A stretch of DNA of 64,000 nucleotides from Epiperipatus broadwayi (lineage: Eukaryota; Onychophora; Udeonychophora; Euonychophora; Peripatidae): contig JAQFVV010006221.1 of NCBI GenBank assembly GCA_028023455.1, positions 6,989,011 to 7,053,010 of the forward strand, written 5' to 3'. A program made the translations under genes and the position numbers. Under the pieces are notes generated by a model that ran no database searches, was not told where the DNA came from, and worked only from the letters and a program-made list of their open reading frames with translations. Position 1 is the first letter of the stretch; the number at the start of each line of letters is the position of its first letter. Of this stretch, positions 36,125 to 49,460 are shown piece after piece.

Positions 36125-39020
36125 AATTGCACCTTATGAGTAATACCTGAAAAAAAAAATACATTTTTTAGCAATATGAAAAGTATAAATTTGTGAAAAA
36201 GTAAATTTTGCTTATGTAGTGATTTTTTTTTTGTTTTAAATTCTTATATTTCTAATTTAAATTTAGCTTAATCTGTATTAAATATTTTTTTGCTTCATTG
36301 TATTTATTCAAGTGGTTTGTTACTGATATAAAGGTTAGCAGTACACATTGTAGTAGTATGCTTCAAAATTGAGGTTTAAGTAGCCATCTAATCTTTGGAT
36401 GTGATCAGATGAGAAAGATAATTATAAACTGAGAGGTGATCAAGGTTCATTAAGTATTACTGGTTGGAAAATAATCATGGTGAAGATTAATATTTGACAT
36501 TCATATATGAATATGATTGCTATTTATTATTTAATATATTAATGTTTGTTTAATGATTCTATTATTAAGAAATATTTCACCATTTTTCTTTCCAAATATT
36601 CCACTAATTTCAGTATATAAAGTAACATAATTACATACACATTTTTTTTATTTTAAAATTTTGTTTTATTCTTTATGGATCATTTTCATTTCAATATAAT
36701 CATTCATTGTTTCCTTACTACATTTTAACCATATTATATGGTCATTTTCAAGGATTCTTCCCATAAAATATATACACATTATTCATAATATGTATTGTGT
36801 ATATGTTTTATAGGAAAAATACTTGAAGATGACCATAGAATATAGTTGAAATGTAGGTAGGAAAAGTGAATAAATATATTGAAATGAAAATGATTCCTAT
36901 AGAATAAAACAAGATTTAAAATGAAAAATGTGTAATTGGATTATTTTACATATTCAGTGATTATATTATTATAATGATATGTATTGGTTATTTTTTTCTC
37001 ATTTGAGTATCATTTGTACTGTTAACAATTAAACATTCCCAATTGTAACAGAGTCAAACATCTGCATATAAGCTATTGAAGATATATATAATAAATATTT
37101 TAACATTTATTTATTGAGTTGTTTATTATTATTGATTTATCATAATATTATTCCAGCAGTAATATAGATGTTAATAGAATAGGATTTTTTTTGTTTATGG
37201 ATTTATTGATGTGAATTACTTTATTATGATTAAAATATCTACTTTTTATATTCTTGTGCTTTTGGATTTTGTCATTCAATTTATTATACAATTGTGCTTG
37301 ATCTCCTTGCTAAATTTTTTTTTTCCCCAAAGAGTTGTTTTATAAATAAATCATATTTTTATGTTTTCAAACATATTATATTCTTTTGATTTTTATTTTA
37401 AGGGGGAAAAACTTACTGATTAGTTTCTTTTTCACCAAAGGATAGCGCTTACATGCAACTACCATCTTTTTAGTTATTAATTAGTGAATTGGATCAAATA
37501 ATAAGGTAGACAAAAATTGACCATAAGCTACTATTTGAAAAGCCCTGATATAAAAAAAGCAGGTTTTAATTTCATAATATTTAGAGTGACTTATTTTACA
37601 CTTTTCCTGTTTATCTTAGATAAAAAATATTTATTAGTAAGGGGGGAAATAGTGAATATACTATTAGTTCTTTATTATTATTCGGACTTAACTAAATTCA
37701 CATTGATTATGTCGTTCACTTTGTTTTAAAAACTCTTTCATATTTTTTAATAAATTGAATATTTTTAATCATTAAACTTTTTAATATTTTAAGGAAGAAA
37801 ATGCTTTTATTTGTAATTTATAAATAAAAAAACAAAACACAGTTTGACTAAGAAAAAGCACCATCCAGAAGAAATGGTGCATATGTGCAAAAATCATCAT
37901 TCACCATATATCATCATATGACTAATACCTTATCTAAATAATGTTGTTTAATATTTTAAGCACTGCATTAGCTAAATGAATAAGCAGATAAAATCATACT
38001 GTCAATTAATTGTATAACCATCATGATAAAATGTGTAGTTGGTATATACAATAATTGTATGAAGTGATACAATGCCTATTGACATACTATATATTATGAC
38101 AGCCAGAGTATATATTATTTAATAATTTTTTTTGTATTGTATGATGTTTAAGAATACGCTTTTGTAGATGATAACTGCAGTTAAATTGGAAAAGTAAGAA
38201 GTATTTTTTATAGACTCTCTTGAGAAATGTAATGAAAAGTTTAGGCATTCATTTTCATGATGGAAAATATTTTCAGAATTTAAATTGAGAGAAGGCATTA
38301 ATATAAGCTAAAGAGCTTTATTTACATATGAACATTTATTGCTTCTTTCTGTATAAATTAAAAATAACTAACTAAAGATCATGCCATACAATGATACCTA
38401 ATAGAGAATCCAATGACCATAAATATCATGACTCTTTATTGAATATGATATAGTGCTTCTATCATTGGACCACTTTTTAATCTAACCTTGGCAAATATTT
38501 TGTATTAACTTGTAAAACAATTTTAAGGTCAAACCAGTTGTTCAATTTTTTTTTTTTTAATTTGTCTTATTTTATGACTTGTAGTTTGTGGGTTAGCTAT
38601 TGTCTGGTGCTAAATGTGTTGATTTGGCAAAGCTATCTTGTGTCTTTTTTCTATTTTTCTGATACAGTTGCATTTCTTCCTGAAGTCATTAATGTTTATT
38701 AAGTCGTTTTGTGATTTAACTGCTAAAATTATTTTGTGGTAATCTTCTGATAAATATTTGATTTTTGCATATGCTGTAATAACACTACATGTTCCACTGC
38801 ATTGATCTGTTTCTTATAAAGCATGACCTACTAGACGATGTTTATAATTCTATTTCTCTTCATAAATTTTGCAACTAGCCGGTATAGATAAATTTATGTT
38901 TAGCAGTGTGGTTATATATGTATTAAAATATCAGTGTGCTTGCATAAATGTTTATATAAATGTCAAAAATAAATTTTAAACAGTAACAGATTATTTCATA
39001 AATTATTTTCTTATTAATAG
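36125..39020. other. Presumed intron sequence; no gene seen
   Basis: This is AT-rich sequence upstream of the boule-like exon. ATATTATATGGTCATTTTCAAG near 36732 and its inverse ACTTGAAGATGACCATAGAATAT near 36820 form a ~100-bp imperfect hairpin. There are no other exons. Confidence 0.4.
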
Positions 39021-39086
39021 GCATATCCAATGATGATTCCACAACCAGTTTATCTTTCTCAACCTCAGTATTCATATCAGTCACCT
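39021..39086 (+). CDS. boll: Internal exon of a Boule (DAZ-family)-like RNA-binding protein
   Basis: The exon is 66 bp (22 codons, both splice junctions in the same phase). It is preceded by a T-rich tract and TTATTAATAG and followed by GTAAGT, both near-consensus. The peptide includes PMMIPQPVYLSQPQYSYQ, flanked by AY and SP. I recall a matching Pro/Gln/Tyr-rich stretch after the RRM in vertebrate BOLL (PVMVAQPIY.QPAYHYQ), with hydrophobic and Q-P-Y positions in register. Boule binds 3' UTRs of germ-line mRNAs and is needed for meiosis. No RRM exon and no following exon was found in the window, so introns on both sides would be very long. It could be another Q/P/Y-rich protein. The splice sites make it the best host-gene candidate here. 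Confidence 0.5.
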
Positions 39087-40440
39087 GTAAGTAAATTTTA
39101 AATTATGTAAACATATTATTTAGTAATTACCATTTTGCAAAAACTATACATTTTTAAAGCAATGTTTTTTCAATAATAATATAAGAACTTTTATTTTTAT
39201 ATGTTTTCATATAAATATACATTTTTATGCATATCTTGAAAAAGGATTTATAAAAAAAAAAAGATAATTCACTTGATGCATTACTCAGATTCCTAGCTTT
39301 GTTTCACTTAGTTATGTGTATTTTACCTTTTTTAAAACAAAATTAATACATATTGTGATACTTTATTCAACAGAGATGTTTAAACTGATTTATTAATTTA
39401 AAATAACATTATATTTTATACATTCTAAAAATAATTCAAGGTACTGATTGTAATGGTTGTATTAGATGTGTGATTTGTAAGAATGATTACGCTTTGGGTT
39501 ACTACTATATTTTGGAATAAGTATGTGTGTACATATCCACTGACAGTATATACCATAAATTAGGTTGCTAATTATGCAATGGATTTTCTGTAATCAAATC
39601 TTAACAGTGAGGAGTCAACTATAAAAAGGAATAATATATATCTTCTATCATCTTCATTTATATAAAACACTACCGCAAGGTGCTGGCTGATCTTAAACTT
39701 TTCATCCATATACATGTCTTTCTCTTTTTATCATATTCAAGTCTAAAGTCATTTGAGAAGTCTGAGACTACAGTGATATAGTAAATAATCAAGATTATAG
39801 GAGCAGTGAACAAAGAATGCCAAAAATTAACAGAAAAATATAATTTTTTTTTGACTGAATAAAGATATTTAATATTAAAATTGGCTATTTATTTACAATG
39901 ACAAAATAAAATTTATACTTTAAATGGAAACAAAAAACTAACTGCATATTTGTCAAAATAGTAGAATGTAATAAATGACAATTATTATCTGATCTCTACT
40001 ACAACAGTTACAAATGTCCTAAATACTAATCTTGAAAGAAGACACGCATTCAAAATTCATATTATTTTAAATGTCCTAAATACTGCTTTCAAGATAATGA
40101 CACGCATTCACACATCCAAATTATTGTACACTTAACCAAATTATCTCTAAAAGAACTATTACTGTTAGTGCTAATGAGATTGCTAGTCTTATATGTCAGT
40201 TTTCTAAAATCAAAATTGATTGAATGAGAAAAAACATCATTAGACTAGAATTGCAAGCTTTTCTTTCTTGATGTTATTCTATTATTAATCTGCTTAGATC
40301 TGTATGTTGATGAACTTGAACTTGCCTTTGAAGAGCAGAGAGCATATTTCCATAGTTTCTAAAATATTTAGTATCTAAAGTCAAAGCATAGTTGATAAAC
40401 TTTAATAACATCATTTATACAGAAAATTTCCCAAAAATTT
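39087..40440. other. Presumed intron; no gene seen
   Basis: This is sequence downstream of the exon. A ~45-bp direct duplication around AAATGTCCTAAATACT...GACACGCATTCA lies at about 40012-40056 and 40070-40115. The right end may contain the eroded upstream part of the LINE relic. Confidence 0.4.
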
Positions 40441-40444
40441 GGTA

Positions 40445-41950
40445 TAAAAGCAAAATTATAACTGTCTTAAAACAAAATAATCTCAGAATAATCCAAAAAT
40501 TATTTGCCTAATATTATTATTTTGTGTTCTCTACAAGTTTTTGAAAAAAATCATATTAACAAAAAATAATTCAGAGCCATTTACTTTAGGCCAGAAAGTA
40601 ATTGATATGAACAAGTTTTGGCTTTAAACAATTTATATTGAAAAAGCTTTTAAAATAAATTAAAAATTAATGCAATCTTTATTGATCTACCTTAGCTTAT
40701 TGTTCTGTTTGGAAAGATTGTCTTCTAAAATTTTTCAATATTGTGTATATTGTCTTTAAAATTCTTAAATGCAGGAAAATACTATTAATTTACTTGTCAA
40801 AATGTTCTCTAGTAGCAAATTCAAATGACATTAAATGATAATTGTAATTAAAAAATTTGCACAGAGTTCAGTTCTTTTATCTACTTTATTTAATATGTTC
40901 AACAGTGATCTTCCTGAAACAAAATGTAGGAAATTCATTTATGCTGATGATATTGTTTGACTTACTCATAAGAGATCCTTTCCTGAAATAGTAATGTGTT
41001 TTAATAATAATATAAAAAGGCTGGAAATCTTTTTAAAAGGCAAAAGTCTTGTTTTTAATTTAATGAACATCATATGCTCAATTTTTCAACTAAATAATGG
41101 GAAATCATATTGGAATTTGAATATAACCTTCTGTAATAATAGACTTAAACATAATCCTACACCATGCTAATTAGGATTGTAACCTAATTTATTTTTCTCA
41201 TTTAATTAAAGTTGGATCAAAATTATTTCTAGAAATAATCTCATTGGAAAGGATAGCTGGCACTGTTTAGGGTTGTGATACAGATATTTTAGGAATGCTT
41301 TTCTAGCATTAGCATATTTGTTGGTGAATGTCATGCCCCTATTTGGAGAAAAAGTTTCCACACTAAACTTTTGAATACTCAAATATTATTATGAAAAATA
41401 TTTGTATTCTAATGCTAACTTCTTTGCAGTACTATTCTGTTCTTTCACATTCTTCCACTAGATATCAGAAGAGAAATTGTTCAAAGAAAATAAATAAAAA
41501 CTGTTAAGCAGATCATATTTAACAATAATTCAAGAATATAGTTTCAACTCTTAGAATATATCAAATTAATATTTTTTTGGCTATTCAACCAAAAATCTGT
41601 GATTGAAAAATTATGACATAAAAATGGAAATTTTGTAGTGTTTCAAGCAAATTTCTTTTTCTAGATCCAACAAGAAAGCCATCTGATATTCATATCCATT
41701 ACTTGAATTTCATCAGTAGATTCAGAATAACCATAGTCATTGTGCTGATCTGCTATTTCGTAAATGGATTTTATTAGCTAATGACCTATGTAAATGTGGG
41801 CAAACATAAAGTGCAAATCACATAATTAGTCCTTTGCCAAATCTATTGGCTTAGTGAAAGAATTGAAGGACTTATTAAAACCTCTGAGAAATAACATATT
41901 TCTGGTTGGAATCTTTATAGATTCATTAATGATATTTTGTTAATAGTTAA
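40445..41950 (+). pseudogene. LINE reverse transcriptase relic (jockey/CR1-like)
   Basis: Plus-strand frames give consecutive RT blocks: KIITVLKQNNLR (40452), an ILCSL..VFEK stretch near 40520 (the YRPISLL..L(Y)K(L)FEK block), VFIDL-like near 40680, then LSTLFNMFNSDLPETK-like sequence near 40880 and the catalytic KFIYADDIV at 40931-40957. Further on, a SIFQLNNGKS block near 41080, CNNRLKHNPTPC near 41135, and FPHTKLLNTQ near 41356 correspond to the post-RT region. Many stops and frameshifts show an old dead copy. The YADD box itself is intact. The endonuclease half is not recognisable. It lies in the presumed intron downstream of the boule-like exon in the same orientation. Confidence 0.8.
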
Positions 41951-44900
41951 ACTATCAAAAATGCATATATTAAATATTACAAATTATTACTTTACAAAAT
42001 AATATCTTAAAATAAACATAATATTGCTAACATTGAATTATATTACTCAATAAAATTTTAGTAAAGTATCAAAATATAAATTTAAAGCACAAGGGGGGGG
42101 GGGCATATGCAGGTTTTCAATTTCTTCCCTACTTTTCTTCAAGCTTGGATGAAATTTTATTAAGATGTAATAAAATTTAAATATATTAGTGTGCACTTTT
42201 ATGAAATAACTTTGGAATTTGTACTTGAATTATCTGACGAAACTGAATATAAATCTTGGTAAATAATTGGAAAATTATTTGAGATAACAATTTATATAAA
42301 GTTTTTATTACTACATTTGATAGAAATCTAGATTTGCAGTGAATTTTCTGTTAATGTTCTATATAAATATTAATAAAAATGTTCAATTGCTATGGATGGC
42401 ATATATAAAACTACTGATGTGATATTCAATAACAATCTGAATTTGTAAATGAATTATTTGATTTTTCATGAAAATAGATTTTTTTCCCAATTTTTGGAGA
42501 TGGTATCATATTTGAAACACACAAACTGATTCAAAGGCAGTTACAACTGATTAAAAAGTGTAATTTTTACTACCTATCATTCACAATGTTTGGCCAACAT
42601 TTGATAAGTTAAACCAATTACTTTATTCTTTGTCAGATTCCAGTTTTCAATATTATTTGACAAACTACTTGCTGACTAACTGAACTGACTACTGCAAATT
42701 GTTTTTTTTTCTACTGACTGTCTCTTTTTTTTAAACCTCTGGCATATTTTATTTATTATTTTGTCTCTTACATATTTTCAGAATTGATTTTTTTAATAAG
42801 CAATGTGATTTCCAATTCTTTGATAACAACATAATTATATTTTTTTATTTTCCAGTAAATAAGCTATATAAACATTCTACAATAATAAAGTTAAATTAAT
42901 GTCTTTTATCTCAGAATTAATTACTCAGTGTCCAACTTAGGTAAAAAACTTGTTTTTGTAAATATAGTTTTTATTTAAATTAAAAAATAAAACAATATCA
43001 AAAAAAAATTTAATACATATATTCTATATAATAACTTCGTCATTTTATAATAATTAACGATACAAAGTGCATAAGATTAAAAAAATACTGTATTATATAG
43101 CACAATTTTATATATGATTAATAGCTTCTTTCATTTATACTTGATTCAATACAAACATATTGTTTCTACAAATAATTTTTTTTCTTACAAAATATTACAT
43201 ATACTTTTATAATTGTATTAAATTTAAATTTATGTTTTATTGTTTTACTTTATACCTGTAATATATTATTTTGTCTTAAAATCTTTATATACACTTTTAT
43301 ACATAATTTATATTTAATGACTTATTTTGTGTTTATTTTGTTAATTTTTTATTTTTAATAATTAATTATTGTAATTTAATTAAAGCTATTTTTAATTTAA
43401 TATAAAATTTATATATTTTTTAATTTTTTTATGCTTTAAATTACCTATTTTTCATTAGCTTCATTCCCAACTGTAAAAAATGTTTTAAATCATTTTTTCT
43501 CTATACTATAATTCTCTCTGTGTTTTCTTTTTATAACTAATAGTTTCTTATCTGTATGTGTTTGATTTATATTACTATTATTATTTCTATTATTTATTAC
43601 TTAAATAAAGTTTTTATACTTAAATGTTTATTTAAACATGAATTAATTAATTTAATAATTTCATATTATATTTCTTTTTTAGTTATATATTTTTTATGCT
43701 TTTTCATTATGCTCTATTTATATAAGTTTCTCTATTACTTTCAACTTCATCAAATTTTAGTTTTAGCATCTTTAAAATATACCCATCAACATGTATTCCT
43801 GTTACAAGCTTGTTTTTATTTTCTAACATTGCTGAAATACCTTTTATGTGTGGCAAATGCATTTTAGTATAGTTGATCATTGGTTTTATTAAAGTTCCCA
43901 AATTAGAAATTACCTTTCATATCTTCCTTGATTGATTCTCCTTGCAGTGATATAATTTGTCATATTCTTTTTACAGATGGTGAATTAACTTTGATTTGAT
44001 TTAATTAATATTAATGATTGAACCCCCCCCTCCCCCAAGAATCCTGTTTTATTTGATTCTATGTCAAATTTTTTTAGATTTTTTGGTGCATGAAATCATG
44101 TAGTTCTGTAAAGCTACTATTGGCACATTTATTTTAACAATATTTATCAAAATAAAAAACCGATCAATGAATAATATGGTTCTATTATTAAAAATAAATA
44201 TGTCTTAGTTGGGTATTTCGTTTTCAATAAGAAGATGGATATCTCTTTCATTTTATGCTTTAATACTTTTGGAAGATTTTTGTATGCATTATTCAGATCA
44301 TAAGTCAATATTATTATTCCTAATTCCTGAAGCAATTTGATTTGAACATTATGATTTACATTTAAAATTTCTTTACTCTTTCCTATGGACCAAACTGCAA
44401 TCATATAATGCAATACTTTTTGGTAAACAACATAATACTTTATCTATAAGTTTAGTATAAGAATCTTTTCTATTTCAGAATGAATATTTGTCAAGAGTGC
44501 TACATCTTGGGCTGGCCTATTATTTGACTTATACATTGCAAAATTGTGTTCAACTAGGAAATTGTTACATATTTAGATACTTTAAGATTTATCTTTGTCA
44601 GTAAAATTATATCATTTGTTGCTTGTATAAAATTTAAAAATTTTCCACTTTATTTGGATCATGTATTCCTCTAATATTTAATGTTATTATAAAGTTCATG
44701 TTTTTTTATTTATCTATTGATCCTTTTTCCTCATCTATTCTTTTAACTTGGGTTTTAATACAATAATATTATTTTGTCCATGGTTTGCTTGTGTTTTTGA
44801 TTTTTAATACTCCAGTTAGCATATGACAGTTTTCCACTTTATTTACTTTTGTGTTTTGGTAATTATGCTATCAACCTCAATCTCCCTTATATTCAGCAGC

Positions 44901-45985
44901 TTTAGTAGGACATATTCATATATTTTATTTAAGTTTGATGATTTTATACAATTATTAACTTTTTTATTCCATATTTTAATGCTTCTGAATCAATTCGAAC
45001 TAATTTGGTCTCATTTGTTTGAGATATCACTTTAAGTTATCCAAGTTTTATTTTTACTTTCATAGTATAAATGATCCAATTTTTAAATTTGTTTCATTGT
45101 GGGTGATTCCCACCATCATAATTTATAGCTATATGCTTGTTTCTGTTGAGGAAATTTCTTCTTTTTAATATTGAAATTGGCATTTGGTCTTTTGTTAACT
45201 TATAAGGTACTTGGGATTTTTTTGAAATTCTTTTTTCAGTTTTATTAGGGATTTCTGAGAAATTAATGGTAGTTGGAATGGAATATTAGTTTTTGTCATA
45301 CCTGTTTTTCTTTATTTGGACAATTTTTTTCATTGAAGTTAGGCAGAATATGCAATACAATTTTATAGACTAAAAGATTTAGCTCCTTAGTCACATAGTA
45401 ATCTTTGTATCCATGTAATTCTTTTATTAATCTCTGCTAACTTGAAATGAATCCCTTTATAGAGATTATATCAATGAAATAATTATTAAACATTTTAATG
45501 AGATATTCTTTTAGATTAGGCTTATCAACTATCTGCTCATCATCTGGTTATCAAGTATAATGATGATAATTTTTTTCCCAATAATCATTTAATTTCAGAA
45601 ATATTTTCTAAATAAGCTATCATCCATTTTGATCTTCCAGAACATTATTATTTAAATCTGAAAATGTAATTAAATTATTTCTATTATGCTGTTTTGTCAT
45701 TATTATTTATTTGTTTGTTTTTTTTTTTTTTCAAATTGTTTTATAATATAATTTTTCTATTTACATACAGATTTTTTTTTATTTTGCCAGAATTAGTCTC
45801 TAAGTTTGAGATATTCAACATGTTTACCAAATTATAATTAAATAACTGTTTTGTTGATAAATGAATTCCTATAATGACATTAATAATGTCTTTACTTTCC
45901 TCTTTAGAAAAAATTTTTTTATGAATTATCTTTTTCATTCATCTAATTTTTTATGTTGTTCCCATTTATCATTCAAATTATTCTA
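41950..45985. other. AT-rich stretch, T-rich on plus strand; unidentified coding relics possible
   Basis: From about 43.0 to 45.95 kb the plus strand is very T-rich, and minus-strand ORFs of 64-88 codons occur (43707-43901, 44147-44413, 45741-45938). One includes LQELGIIILTYDLNNAYKNL and another stretch near 45170 reads KRRNFLNRNKHIAI. They look like fragments of an antisense retroelement ORF, but I cannot name a domain. G10 tract at about 42093 and C-rich tract at about 44024-44036. Confidence 0.3.
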
Positions 45986-45988
45986 TTG

Positions 45989-46119
45989 TGATGTGCTAAC
46001 TAATAATGATCAAATCCCTAGTCAGTTTAGCACTGTATTCAAGTGTACTTGATCATAAAATGTAAGAGTATAAATATAATTTAAAAACCAAAAGACATTT
46101 GTGGGCAATATATATATAT
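45989..46119 (+). repeat. 5' LTR, first part
   Basis: It matches 57809-57948. The best block is CATAAAATGTAAGAGTATAA followed by ATATAATTTAAAAACCAAA and TTGTGGGCAATATATATAT. It is cut off inside the TA run by the 6.1-kb insertion. Confidence 0.75.
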
Positions 46120-47979
46120 TGTGACCCTCTGAATGGGCACAAGCAAGCAAATCATAGTATATCAATAGTGGGTGACCGCATTGTATTGTAAAAAAAAAAA
46201 AAAAAAAAAAGGAACTGGAAATTGTTTAAAGCTTTAGATGTTGATTGATTATGCATTTTGATTGACCATTTTATAAGCATTTATTATTATTATTATGGTC
46301 AATGGAATATTTAATGTAAGAAAGAGGGGTTATTTATTATAGGAATTAGTATATTTTGTCAGGAGGATGCAAGGTTATTTTATTTAGTATCTAATATTTG
46401 TTTGAATGGTTTTCTGATCTATTATTCATTGACACCCATCCATGTTCAGATATTGATTAGTAAAACATGTTTAACCTATAGCCAGATTAGTTGTATTTAG
46501 TCAAGATAATTTAATATTTATATTACAGTGTATGTGCACGAGTGTATATCTGTATTATGTTTCATTTCATTTTCATCTTTTAATAACAGCAGACAATATT
46601 ACATTTACAATAAAAAACATTTAAATTACAGTAATTATCTTTAATAATTTAACAAATATATATTATTTTTATTCCAATGATTAATGGATATTTGGATTAG
46701 TGGAGTATTTTACAAATTAAATAAATTATTAATCATTTTTGTTAACAGTTAATTAATATTCATTTATTTTAAGTTTGTAAAAAGTTTTTTTTTTTTTTAT
46801 TGTTACTTTTTTTGATTTAATTGTGAAGGTCAAAATTTTTTTTTTAAAAAAGATTTCTTGCATAGTAAATTAGCTTCAATGCAAAAGGTGGAGTTAACCT
46901 TTTGAGGGCAGATGACCTTTTGATGGAAGGAAGAGATATCTATTTAACAAATAGTCTTTATTAAAAATTGCTCATTATTGATATAATTGCAGCCAGTATA
47001 TTATTCTTCTCTGCTATAACAAGTATATGTCTCTTCCAGAAGTCAAATTAATTTAAAAAAAAAAAAAAGCTTTAAAGTAAACTTCAAGAAAAGTCATAGG
47101 AAGTTCTAGTACGGAAAAAGTCTTCAACTAGAATGTCAGGCTAGAATATAAGAAGGTATATCAGTTTTCATTTCTTTACCTAATTTAAACATTTAAGTTA
47201 ACCACCTTATACTTATTACTGTTTTAAAATGTATATCTATAATATTAAGCTTGTGTTACCTTATTTATTTACTATTAAGAAGGAAATTAGAGTGCATGAA
47301 CTTTATAATCATCTAACTAATCTACGTGAATTTTATATTTTTGGAAATGTGTGCAGAACATTTTTGCAGGATTTATTTTAACTTCTCATTTCATTTTCTA
47401 TCTTACTTCCACAAAAGTTAAACTAAAATTAAAGGATATGTGTATTTTAAAGTAACATGCTATATTTAAATTCATTACGGAAAAATGACTTTATTTTTTT
47501 TTGTTTTGTATTTTTAAAATAATATGTGCTTTATGAAAGAAAGTAAAATATGAATTACTCTGAATAATTAAAAGATACTACTTATTAAATATGTTCTTAA
47601 ATCAGATGGAAGGATGGGAATGTGGTATATTTCTGTTCTCTTCGATATGGATGCATTATAAAATAAATTATTATTAATTGTGGAATTACCAACATATTAT
47701 GACATATTAATTTGCAATGTTTAAAAATAACTATATGTATGCTAGTTTATAAAATGTCAGAAAAACAAATGCTATTTAAGAAATTTATTAAGAACAATTG
47801 TTTATTTAATTTAAAAACCACTACGGAGTGAATTAAATAATTGTTGTATAACTGTAGCTGAAATGTCTTTCGTATTACCGTAAGTATAAAGGTTCATTTC
47901 TTACGTATGATGTAGTAAACTCAATTAGCTATGCTAAGAACATTGGAGATACTAGATCAAATTTAAATTATGATTATTT

Positions 47980-49460
47980 GGTTGTTTTACAATAGCGTGT
48001 TGAAACCGCTGGAGGGTGGGCTCGGTTTGTAAACAAAGATAAATATAATATTGCCGGGGCCGGGTTTCTTTTCTTTCCTTTTTTTTTGTTGGCTTTGGTT
48101 TTTTTTTGTTTATCACATTTATAAAAGTAATATCAAATCAAATTTTTTTTTAAACACGACCAAAACAAAAAAAAATAAACAAATGCATAAACAAAAAAAT
48201 TACAAATAAATGAATTTACAAAAAAAGTACTTAATTTTTTTTGCTTTTGATTCTTGTTATTATTTATATTTTCAAAGGGGACGGGTTTTTTTTTTTTACT
48301 GTCTACCTATTTTTTTGTTGGTTTTTTTTTTTTTTTGGTTGTTGTTATTTATCACATTTAAAATAAAAGTACAGCGGCTATCAAATCTATTTTGGCTACC
48401 CCAAACAAACCCCCCCCCAAAAAAAAACGGATCGATTAAAAATGATTTTTAAAAAGTAGTTAACCGATTTTTTGTTTGTTTTGATTTTTCTCATTAAACC
48501 CGTTCTATTTTCGGTTCGGTATTGTACGACAAACAAAAAATCAGCCGATTCAACTACTTCTTCTTTTTTTTTTTTCGATTTGTTTTGTTTTTATTTTGAT
48601 AAATTATAAATAAATCTATTGTCCATTTAACAGTAACATTTACAAGCCAAAGTCCAACTTTGGGAGAGGGGGGAAAGGGTGTTTCCAATTGCTAACAGAA
48701 CGGAACGCCAACAACTCGAAGATTGACCAAGTTTTGGAGGTAATTCCCCCCAAAAAACATCAATCTATACAGCAATTAAAAGCAACTTTTTGGGCTCTTC
48801 AGGCAAAAAAAAACAAAAAAACACAGCAGGCATGTAGCTTCAAGGTGTTTTGTTTGATAAACCGCCGGTTCCAGCAGTCAGAGAAGAATCCTTGTTCTTT
48901 TTTTGACATTCAGAAAACAAGTTGTCCTATTTCAGCTATTCGATTAATCAGCTCGCAGTTGTTGTCACACAAAACGTGACTTAGAGCGTGATTTGATGGG
49001 AATCGTGCTTTTAACTACACTTGGCCCATTTTTTCAGCAGGAAATGGGGGCTAGGGAAGCATGAGACTCTGCTGATAATTGTTAGTAGACCTTCCTAAAA
49101 CATGCGAGATAGAGGGGGAGGTGGTCTTAATGAATATTAAAATAGTTCCGACAATCATAATTCCAGTCACCCTCAGACAATACTGTAAACAAAAGTGAAA
49201 TATGATCGCTAGTCCGAAATGCTTAGCCCGAATCTGAGCTGTAAGCTGACACGATAGCTTCTGCGGCAAGATTGGCTAAATGTTACATTTCTGTGCATAG
49301 TCAGCCAGTACCCTCCCTCGTATCAATGGACTATTTCTGGGCTTATGCGTTAGAAATAGAACGTTCGATAGCAGCGGAGGCCACCTAAACAGCATATTTC
49401 TGTGCGCTAGCATAGAAATAACGCCCTCTGGCGGTTTCAACATGCTATTGTAAAACAAAC
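47980..49460. mobile_element. 1.48-kb DNA transposon with 8-bp target duplication
   Basis: The left end GGTTGTTTTACAATAGCGTG and the reversed right end GTTTGTTTTACAATAGCATG continue into TTGAAACCGC, giving TIRs of about 37 bp. GATTATTT flanks both sides (47972-47979 and 49461-49468). An 8-bp duplication fits Merlin, hAT or P-type elements; the ends do not settle which. The left half is poly-A/T/C-rich filler. The right half (48650-49460) is GC-richer, with ORFs of 96 (+, 48689) and 72 and 60 codons (-) that I do not recognise. It is likely non-autonomous. Confidence 0.75.

Noticed and set aside
43556-43867. 103-codon hydrophobic plus-strand ORF
   Set aside because: T-rich DNA gives Phe/Leu/Ile/Tyr strings by chance; no splice sites or family pattern.
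46190-46211. Poly-A run after a GTGGGTGACC-type sequence, considered as a SINE end
   Set aside because: No A or B box precedes it, and the sequence is better explained as the left part of the 6.1-kb insertion.
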